Positions 25,801 through 31,681 of a stretch of DNA of 37,624 bases are shown one piece after another. Each line of letters begins with the position of its first letter. The first letter of the stretch is position 1. The position numbers and the translations under genes were made by a program. The notes beneath the pieces are model-generated. The model saw only the letters and a program-made list of their open reading frames with translations. It ran no database searches and was not told the DNA's origin. The DNA comes from an uncultured Bacteroidales bacterium. Lineage in GTDB: Bacteria > Bacteroidota > Bacteroidia > Bacteroidales > UBA932. The stretch is taken from the NCBI GenBank assembly GCA_900546445.1, contig URCV01000013.1:1-37624 (forward strand). Reading direction: 5' to 3'.

Positions 25801-26330
25801 AGTACTATCGAATCTACCGTAACGGCTCTTTCGAGGAGCAGGTAACGGCCAATTCGTTCACCACCACCTCGCCGGGAGAATATGCCGTAGTGGCGTTTAA
25901 CGACGACAGTACCTCCTTCTCGTTCATAAGCGAGCCGGTAAGGGTGGGAATGAAACCGATAATCGCGGGATGTAACAATGCCCGTTTGGATAACAAGCTC
26001 GGCGTGCAGTTGAGAATAGACGTGGAAGTGCCGGAAGATGGAGAATATCTCCTTGAATTCGAGTATTCTAACGGTAACGGAGACATCACTACTAACAACA
26101 AGTGCGCAAACAGGAGTCTTTTCGTGGACAAGAAGGCCGCAGGCGTAGTGGTAATGCCTCAGAGAGGACCCGAGGACTGGACCTCTAAGGGATACACTCT
26201 TCCTATAAGGGTTTCCCTTACGGCCGGAAGGCACACTGTGGAACTCAAATACTTCGACGAGAACATTAATATGAACATAGATACGGATTCGGCGCTCGTT
26301 CGCAGTCTCCGAGTATACAAGACAAATTAG
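22836..26330 (+). CDS. Fusion: calcineurin-like metallophosphoesterase + (alpha/alpha)6 glycoside hydrolase + C-terminal beta modules
   Basis: 1164 residues. Sec signal MKKCVVFLSLLLCCITLSAQ. Order: a beta/CNA-B-like N-domain (~21-105; VNGVVRDDSGRPVSGVKV); a metallophosphoesterase (~112-350) with Asp120/Gln122, Asp157 in SCGDIAG, Asn187/His188 in MGNHDY, His265 in FMHIPS and His308/His310 in SAHEHY; a MetallophosC-like beta region (~365-480); an (alpha/alpha)6 barrel (~505-900) with GVWTRDVSYS (Asp556), SFIDWREQSYPKW and SERQLWSVAGFEGLF, like trehalase/GH63/MGH1-type enzymes; a FN3-like domain (~935-1010); and a carbohydrate-binding-like beta domain (~1015-1164). The frame is open throughout, so this is one protein. 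Both halves keep their catalytic residues. A phosphorylated or phosphodiester-linked sugar substrate is inferred. The exact GH family is not identified. Confidence 0.83.
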   Translation: MKKCVVFLSLLLCCITLSAQEIRVNGVVRDDSGRPVSGVKVTDGFDFVRTDNDGKYEIYAHDNSKFVYISIPAGFEVATRNGAPLFYKSLKKDKSKQKMDFDLIRTGKDETHHQFMVWADVQVYNESEIELVSKAAADARAVAAQSGVPTFGVSCGDIAGMWSSGLSEKIHKATASAGFPFFALMGNHDYQAAVGTNEESKGVYTEMYGPTYYSFDKGQMHYVVLDDVFYFYRHYMGYIEESQLEWLKKDLESVPAGNTVVLFMHIPSYSREARKGQWNKEEYNKIITNRKALYKILEPYNAHLCSAHEHYAENFIIQDNIFEHVHAPLSGLFWQSLYSCDGVPWGYYVYDVKGNDIVDWYYKPVGHDRDTQFSAYRVGEDPMKRNSVVANVWNYDPAWKVEWRENGVDQGAMTQFSGWDRTIVDDVENRREKEFTWKYIGAGETEHLFYATPASVDSEVEIVVTDRFGRVYTWNNSKDDIYSTSSYKLTSEKVIENGKEYVAPQTFVTDKYGRFHGADKQETMLYDMAISEMVKNIEADGTFRTGKLWEGVWTRDVSYSAILSLAHLEPDLVRNSLMRKVDKKGRIIQDTGTGGSWPCSTDRVVWTIAAYEVYLETGDLAWLKQIYPIAKRSMEADLAVAFDSSTGLFRGESSFIDWREQSYPKWMQPADIAGSECLGTNAVFYRGLQVLSSMASKLGTIRGADSKRYAKLAAELKLAINENLWMEDKGYYAQYLYGRDYKYLSPRSESLGESLCILWGIASSQQAERILHSMPVCDFGPTIFSPQISSEGSYHNDAVWPFVTSYYGMAAAKVGNRAGVMHALASNMRAATVFGSNMENMVASDGSKKTALNSERQLWSVAGFEGLFKRALLGIEYTEDGIKLSPCVPSSMKGYRVIEGLKYRRMTLDVEVIGEGSIVKTCQLDGKDLVSAFVPSFLEGKHVVKITMTSDYYAQPDSVPIRPVVWDLNTPKVKAVGNDLSWDGIKGAQYYRIYRNGSFEEQVTANSFTTTSPGEYAVVAFNDDSTSFSFISEPVRVGMKPIIAGCNNARLDNKLGVQLRIDVEVPEDGEYLLEFEYSNGNGDITTNNKCANRSLFVDKKAAGVVVMPQRGPEDWTSKGYTLPIRVSLTAGRHTVELKYFDENINMNIDTDSALVRSLRVYKTN

Positions 26331-26343
26331 TTTTATAAAAGAT

Positions 26344-27138
26344 ATGAAAGTAATAATCAAACAAAACTCGAATGAGGGCTCTTTGTGGGCAGCTCATCAC
26401 ATCGCAGCGAAAATCAAGGAAAAGGCTGCACGCACTTCTGAGCCTTTTGTACTTGGACTTTGTACCGGCTCTACTCCTATCGAAACCTACCGCGAGCTCG
26501 CTCGTATGGTAAAGGACGGAGAACTCTCTTTCAAAAACGTAATCTCATTCAATATGGATGAGTATGTAGGTCTTCCTGAAAGTCATCCGGAGAGTTACCA
26601 CTCATTTATGCACCATAATCTCTTCTCGCATATCGACGAACCTGCAGAGAACATCCACATCCTTAACGGAAATGCCGCCGACCTCGAGGCTGAATGTGCA
26701 GCATACGAAGAGGCTATCGTAGAGGCGGGTGGATTCGACCTCTTCCTCGGCGGTATCGGCGAAGACGGACACATCGCATTCAACGAGCCGTTCTCACCTC
26801 TTACCAGCCGCACACGCGTGGTTACTCTTACCGAGGATACTCGCATCGTGAACAGTCGTTTCTTCGACAACGACCCTTCAAAGGTTCCTGCACAGGCACT
26901 TTCAGTAGGTGTGGCTACGGTTACCGATTCTCGCGAGGTGGTCATATTGGCATTCGGCCCTAAGAAGGCTCGCGCCATCAAGGACGCTGTGGAGGGCCCA
27001 TACAGCCATATGTGCACTGTTTCGGCTCTCCAGAACCACCAGAATGGCATCATCGTGGCAGATGAGGCTTCGGTAGGCGAGTTGAAGGTTAATTCATATA
27101 AATATTTCAAGGCAGTAGAAAAAGCAGAAAAATTATGA
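26344..27138 (+). CDS. nagB: Glucosamine-6-phosphate deaminase
   Basis: 264 residues, cytosolic, the usual length. It converts glucosamine 6-phosphate to fructose 6-phosphate and ammonia, ending amino-sugar breakdown. All expected motifs are present: phosphate loop GLCTGSTPIETY, ISFNMDEYVGLP (catalytic Asp), GGIGEDGHIAFNEP (Asp/His/Glu trio) and RTRVVTLTEDTRIVNSRFF. It lies 13 bases after the phosphoesterase-glycosidase fusion, and its TGA overlaps the next ATG (ATGA). No nagA deacetylase or amino-sugar kinase is seen in the window. Contrast the second NagB-like gene at 27959. Confidence 0.96.
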   Translation: MKVIIKQNSNEGSLWAAHHIAAKIKEKAARTSEPFVLGLCTGSTPIETYRELARMVKDGELSFKNVISFNMDEYVGLPESHPESYHSFMHHNLFSHIDEPAENIHILNGNAADLEAECAAYEEAIVEAGGFDLFLGGIGEDGHIAFNEPFSPLTSRTRVVTLTEDTRIVNSRFFDNDPSKVPAQALSVGVATVTDSREVVILAFGPKKARAIKDAVEGPYSHMCTVSALQNHQNGIIVADEASVGELKVNSYKYFKAVEKAEKL

Positions 27139-27959
27139 AAAAGTTAATTCTTTGCGCACTTGCTGCGATTTGCATCCTTCCGCTTAACGCGAAGGAAAAG
27201 CGTCAGGTAGCCATCGTGGCTCATAGAGGTTATTGGGCTTGCGAGGCAGGCGGAAATTCACATAACTCCATAGCTTCCCTCAAGGCGGCTCAGGATTTGG
27301 GTGTATGGGGAAGTGAGTTCGACGTAAATATGACTAAGGACGGCGAGCTTATGGTTTTCCACGACGATGCAGTGAACGGAATGAAATTCGCAGAGCACAA
27401 TGCTTCGGAATTCGCAGGCATCACTCTTCCTAACGGAGAGAAAATCCCTACGCTCGACGAGTATCTTACACAGTTCGAGAAAAACAAGGATTGTCGTGTC
27501 GTGTTCGAGTTGAAATGGCACCAGGGATTGGCCAGAGAAATCCAGGCAGTCGACCTCAGTATCGAGAAGTTGAAAGCTCACGGTCTTTATAATCCTAAGC
27601 AGGTGATTTTCATATCATTCGACCTTCAGCAGTGTCTGCTTTTCGCAGAGAAATGTCCTGGATTCACAGTGCAGTATCTGGGCTCGGAAGACAATCGTAA
27701 CCCTGATGCCCTCGCCGCTTTGGGAATCAATGGTATTGACACCAATTTCTGGAAATTCTATAGCGACCCTACTTGGTACACAAAGGCTCGCAACCATAAG
27801 ATGAGCGTAAACGCTTGGACGGTAGACGAGAAGGAGCATATGCGCACCCTCATCCTTCTGGGCGTAGACTATATCACCACAAATCACCCTGAAATCTGTC
27901 GTGAACTGCTTCAGGAGATGGGTATTGAAGAATTGAAAGCAGGTAAAAATTTTAAATAA
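27135..27959 (+). CDS. Secreted glycerophosphodiester phosphodiesterase (GDPD family)
   Basis: 274 residues. Sec signal MKKLILCALAAICILPLNA, no lipobox; periplasmic. GDPD enzymes split glycerophosphodiesters into glycerol 3-phosphate and an alcohol. The fold and site are intact: VAHRGYWACEAGGNSHNSIA (catalytic His; the usual PENT is SHNS here), WGSEFDVNMTKDGELMVFHDD (metal Glu/Asp and second His), VVFELKWH (metal Glu) and VNAWTVDEKEHM...GVDYITTNHP. It overlaps nagB upstream (ATGA) and the NagB/PIG-L gene downstream (TAATG), so it is translated with amino-sugar catabolism genes. An exported phosphodiesterase wedged between two nag-type genes suggests that a phosphodiester is part of the substrate. 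Phospholipid head-group scavenging is the alternative. Confidence 0.87.
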   Translation: MKKLILCALAAICILPLNAKEKRQVAIVAHRGYWACEAGGNSHNSIASLKAAQDLGVWGSEFDVNMTKDGELMVFHDDAVNGMKFAEHNASEFAGITLPNGEKIPTLDEYLTQFEKNKDCRVVFELKWHQGLAREIQAVDLSIEKLKAHGLYNPKQVIFISFDLQQCLLFAEKCPGFTVQYLGSEDNRNPDALAALGINGIDTNFWKFYSDPTWYTKARNHKMSVNAWTVDEKEHMRTLILLGVDYITTNHPEICRELLQEMGIEELKAGKNFK

Positions 27960-29893
27960 TGAAACATTTTTCATTGCCAAAGGATGGCGGTCTAATTGAG
28001 AAAGGTCTTCCTAAAGACATTCTCCACAGCAGGGAAAAGGTTTATGCAGAAATCTGCGAGACTCCTTTCGAGGCGTGTCAAAAGGTATGCGACGAAATCA
28101 TCGCTGAGATAAACGCGTTCAACGAGTTGCATCCAGGAGAGTTGTTCAAGCTCGGTCTTACCACCGGCTCCACCCCTGTCTCCTTGTATAAGGATTTGAG
28201 AAGGGCTTATAACGAGGGTAAGGTATCCTTCAAGAACGTAAGGATCAATACCATCGACGAATTCTATCCTGTATCGGCAGAAGCCAAGCACTCCCGTAAT
28301 TTCATATTACGCGAGGAACTTCTCAACCATATAGACGTAGCTCCGGAGAATATCCTCATTCCGGACGCTACCATTTCGCTTGACGAGGTTTCCGATTATT
28401 GCTCCCGAATGGAAACAGAGCTTCGTGGGTTGGATCTGCTCGTAATGGGCGTAGGTGAGCAAGGCCAAGTCGGTTTCAACGAGGCCGGTTCTACTAACTT
28501 GACCCGTTCGAGACTCGTACATCTCCCATACAAATCACGCAAACGTCAGAGAGATTATTTCGGAGGCGACATCTCCAAGACTCCTAGTATGGCCCTCACT
28601 ATGGGTGTAGGTACTATGCTTACTGCCCACAAGGTTATACTTATGGCTTGGGGTGAGAACAAAGCCGGAGTAGTGGCTCGCGTAGTCGAGGGAGAAATGG
28701 GTCCTGACTGCCCTGCATCTTACTTCCAGCTTCACGAGAATGCCAAATTCTACGTGGACGAGAACTCAGGATGCAACCTCACCCGAGTAGTGGCTCCGTG
28801 GTGCATAGGACCTTGCGAGTGGACTCCTAAGTTCCGTCGTAAGGCTGTCGTATGGCTTTGTGGCCAGGTTCACAAACCTATCCTGAAACTTTCATACCAG
28901 GACTATCTTCAGAATTCACTCGGCGGACTCATCGAGTCTTGCGGCGCTTATGACGCCATAAACATCCAGGTATTCAACGATTTGCAGCACACTATCACAG
29001 GATGGCCGGGAGGAAAGCCTAATGCAGACGATTCTACTCGTCCCGTTCCTTCCCTTCCTAATCCTAAGACCGTGCTCATCTTATCCCCACATCCTGACGA
29101 CGACGTCATCTCTATGGGTGGTACCTTCATCAGACTCGCTCATCAGGGACATAATGTCCACGTGGCTTATGAGACGTCAGGTAACGTGGCAGTTCACGAC
29201 GACGTAGTGCTCCAGCACATGGACGCCGCACGTGAAATCGGATTCGAAGACCGTTTCGACGAGGTGAAAGCTCTTATCGCAAGCAAGCGTCCGGGCGAGG
29301 CTGAACCACGCGAACTCCTTAATCTGAAGGGAGCTATCCGTCGTTCAGAGGCTAAGGGAGCCGTTCGCTCATTCGGTCTCGACGCCGATCATAACGCGCA
29401 CTTCCTGAATCTGCCTTTCTATGAGTCGGGCGGCATTCAGAAATTGCCTCGTTCACAGGCCGATGTAGACATCATCAAGTCTTTGATGAATGAGCTCAAG
29501 CCGGATATGATATTTATGGCAGGAGACCTCGCAGACCCTCACGGAACACACCGCGTATGTACGGAATGTGCGCTTGAGGCTCTCGACCAGCTTCGCAGCG
29601 AAGGTGCAGAGTGGATTTCAAAGAGTCACGTATGGCTTTATCGCGGCGCGTGGATGGAGTGGGATCTCGGCAGTGTAGATATGGCCGTTCCACTTTCTCC
29701 TGACGAGGTGGTAGAGAAGCGTCACGCTATCTATCGTCACCTTTCACAGAAGGACATCGTGCCGTTCCCTGGCGAAGACCCACGTGAATTCTGGCAGAGG
29801 GCAGAGGAGCGTACGCAGAATACCGCTCGTCAGTACGATGCCCTCGGCATGGCAGAGTACCAGGCTATGGAGGTATTCCTAAAACTCTGGTAA
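27959..29893 (+). CDS. NagB-like domain fused to PIG-L/LmbE deacetylase; NagB part lacks catalytic Asp/His
   Basis: 644 residues, cytosolic. Residues ~30-280 are a NagB-like domain: LGLTTGSTPVSLYKDL, INTIDEFYPV (Asp100 kept), GVGEQGQVGFNEAG. In active NagB the last motif is (N/E)DGHIAFNE; here Asp and His are Gln168 and Gln170, with Glu175 kept. Deaminase activity is therefore doubtful. After a ~70-residue linker, ~370-640 is a PIG-L/LmbE domain with VLILSPHPDDDVISMGG (zinc motif His378-Pro-Asp-Asp) and MAGDLADPHGTHR (distal His). PIG-L enzymes remove N-acetyl groups from GlcNAc-containing molecules. With a normal nagB two genes upstream, a GlcNAc-phosphate deacetylase or sensing role is a reasonable guess. 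Annotation as a simple deaminase would be misleading. The next ATG overlaps its stop. Confidence 0.85.
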   Translation: MKHFSLPKDGGLIEKGLPKDILHSREKVYAEICETPFEACQKVCDEIIAEINAFNELHPGELFKLGLTTGSTPVSLYKDLRRAYNEGKVSFKNVRINTIDEFYPVSAEAKHSRNFILREELLNHIDVAPENILIPDATISLDEVSDYCSRMETELRGLDLLVMGVGEQGQVGFNEAGSTNLTRSRLVHLPYKSRKRQRDYFGGDISKTPSMALTMGVGTMLTAHKVILMAWGENKAGVVARVVEGEMGPDCPASYFQLHENAKFYVDENSGCNLTRVVAPWCIGPCEWTPKFRRKAVVWLCGQVHKPILKLSYQDYLQNSLGGLIESCGAYDAINIQVFNDLQHTITGWPGGKPNADDSTRPVPSLPNPKTVLILSPHPDDDVISMGGTFIRLAHQGHNVHVAYETSGNVAVHDDVVLQHMDAAREIGFEDRFDEVKALIASKRPGEAEPRELLNLKGAIRRSEAKGAVRSFGLDADHNAHFLNLPFYESGGIQKLPRSQADVDIIKSLMNELKPDMIFMAGDLADPHGTHRVCTECALEALDQLRSEGAEWISKSHVWLYRGAWMEWDLGSVDMAVPLSPDEVVEKRHAIYRHLSQKDIVPFPGEDPREFWQRAEERTQNTARQYDALGMAEYQAMEVFLKLW

Positions 29894-30714
29894 TGAACAA
29901 AAGTCTTTCAAATATCAAGCATGTTGCTCTGGATATGGATGGCACCATATACCTGAGCAACACGCTTTTTCCATTTACTCTCGATTTCCTGAACTCCTTG
30001 ACGGAGATGGGAATCACATACTCTTTTTTGACTAACAATCCATCCAAGTCGCTCGCCGACTATATGGCCAAATTGGCCAAGATGGGCATCCCTGCCACCG
30101 AAGAGCAGATGTACACGACCACGATCGCGACCATCGATTACATTCGGGCCAATTATCCTTCGGCCAGAAAGCTCTTCCTGCTGGGTACGCCTTCTATGAT
30201 AAGCCAATTCGAGCAGGCAGGTTTCATCTCCTGCGAGGATAGCGCCGAGGACGTGCCGGACATCATCGTGGCTTCGTTCGATATGACCCTTCGTTACGAA
30301 AGGCTCTGTCGCGCCGCGTGGTGGATTTCCCAGGGTGTGACTTATCTGGCTACTAACCCCGATAAGGTGTGCCCTACCGACCAGAAGACCGTTCTGGTGG
30401 ATTGCGGCTCCATATGCGCTTGTCTTCAGAGCGCTACGGGTCGCGTTCCGGACCACACTTTGGGAAAGCCGGACCCATCTATGCTCGATGGCATAAGGGA
30501 AAGGCTGGGACTGGCGCCTGACCAGATAGCGATGGTGGGAGATCGTCTTTACACCGACATCGCCATGGCTCGAAATGCAGGCGCTTTCGGGGTGTTGGTC
30601 TTGAGCGGAGAATCTACACTTGATGATGTGGAAAAGGCTCCGGAAGGCTCGAAGCCCGATTTGGTGGTGGAGAACATAGCCGAACTGGGTAGGTTGTTAA
30701 AAGAAAGTAGATAA
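29893..30714 (+). CDS. HAD-IIA phosphatase, NagD-like
   Basis: 273 residues, cytosolic. HAD motifs: I VALDMDGTIYLSN (nucleophile and acid Asp), II FLTNNPSKS, III Lys in HTLGKPDPSML, IV AMVGDRLYTDIAMARNAGA. The C2-type cap between II and III fits the NagD/AraL subfamily, which dephosphorylates nucleoside monophosphates or sugar phosphates. Its ATG shares a base with the preceding stop (TAATG). E. coli also keeps nagD in its nag operon, so the linkage recurs here although the rest of the locus differs. Its substrate cannot be read from sequence. Confidence 0.86.
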   Translation: MNKSLSNIKHVALDMDGTIYLSNTLFPFTLDFLNSLTEMGITYSFLTNNPSKSLADYMAKLAKMGIPATEEQMYTTTIATIDYIRANYPSARKLFLLGTPSMISQFEQAGFISCEDSAEDVPDIIVASFDMTLRYERLCRAAWWISQGVTYLATNPDKVCPTDQKTVLVDCGSICACLQSATGRVPDHTLGKPDPSMLDGIRERLGLAPDQIAMVGDRLYTDIAMARNAGAFGVLVLSGESTLDDVEKAPEGSKPDLVVENIAELGRLLKESR

Positions 30715-30715
30715 T

Positions 30716-31681
30716 ATGGACACATTCGGAAAACAATTCAGAGTAAGTGTTTTCGGTGAATCTCACGGAGTGGCGGTAGGGGCTCTTATAGATGGGGTCC
30801 CTGCGGGACTTCCGTTGTCGGAAAGCGATTTAGAGAAAGATATTTCACGTCGCGCTGCCCGTGGAGGATTCACTTCGGAACGTAAGGAGGTCGATACCCC
30901 TCATATCTTGAGCGGCGTTTTCGAAGGACACACCACAGGTGCGCCTCTATGTGTCGTTTTCCGAAATTCCGATGTCCATAGCTCGGACTATGATTTTCTT
31001 CCTTCCACTCCGCGTCCCGGTCACGCGGATTATCCTGCCCATATCAAGTTCGACGGGTTTGAGGATTATCGTGGAGGTGGCCATTTTTCCGGCAGGTTGA
31101 CCTTGCCTATAGTCGCGGCAGGAGTTGTGGCGAAAAAGGTCATAGGCAGCGCAGTGGATATACGCGCCGAGGTATGCGAATTGGCAGGAAGCCGGGAACG
31201 GGAGAATTGGCAGAGGCTACTTGAGGCGGCTCGCGCCGAAGGGGATTCCCTGGGTGCCGTGGTGTCGTGCCATGTGGATGGATTGCCGATTGGCCTGGGT
31301 GAACCTTTCTGGGATGGTATGGAGAGCTTGCTTTCTCATGCTGTCTTTTCCATTCCGGGGGTAAGGGGCATCGAATTTGGCGACGGCTTCGAGGCTGCCC
31401 GAATGCGAGGCTCTCAGCATAATGATCCGATTGGCCCGGAAGGCCCGGTGAAAAACGGGTCAGGTGGCATAAACGGAGGTCTGACTAATGGGGCGAGTCT
31501 TTGTTTTAGGGTGGCGTTCAAGCCCACTTCGTCCATTTCGAAGCCGCAGACTACATTTAATTTCGAAAAGGAGTGCGAGCAGTCGCTGTCCGTGGGCGGA
31601 AGGCACGATGTGTGTTTTGCCTTGCGCGCTCCGGTCGTGGTAGAGGCTATGTGCGCTATAGTTCTGGCCGATTTGTTATAA
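30716..31681 (+). CDS. aroC: Chorismate synthase
   Basis: 321 residues. It makes chorismate from EPSP using reduced FMN, the last step of the shikimate pathway. Motifs: N-terminal FGKQFRVSVFGESHGVAVG, RRAARGGFTSERKEVD, RPGHADY, YRGGGHFSGRLTLPIVAAG, MRGSQHNDPI, SGGINGGLTNG and a GRHD near the end. It is ~30-40 residues shorter than the E. coli enzyme, mostly in the middle, with core motifs intact. It begins 1 base after the HAD gene, so it may be read through from the amino-sugar operon. Its stop lies against that of the convergent AroD-AroA gene (6-base overlap of coding regions), leaving no room for a terminator. Confidence 0.95.
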   Translation: MDTFGKQFRVSVFGESHGVAVGALIDGVPAGLPLSESDLEKDISRRAARGGFTSERKEVDTPHILSGVFEGHTTGAPLCVVFRNSDVHSSDYDFLPSTPRPGHADYPAHIKFDGFEDYRGGGHFSGRLTLPIVAAGVVAKKVIGSAVDIRAEVCELAGSRERENWQRLLEAARAEGDSLGAVVSCHVDGLPIGLGEPFWDGMESLLSHAVFSIPGVRGIEFGDGFEAARMRGSQHNDPIGPEGPVKNGSGGINGGLTNGASLCFRVAFKPTSSISKPQTTFNFEKECEQSLSVGGRHDVCFALRAPVVVEAMCAIVLADLL

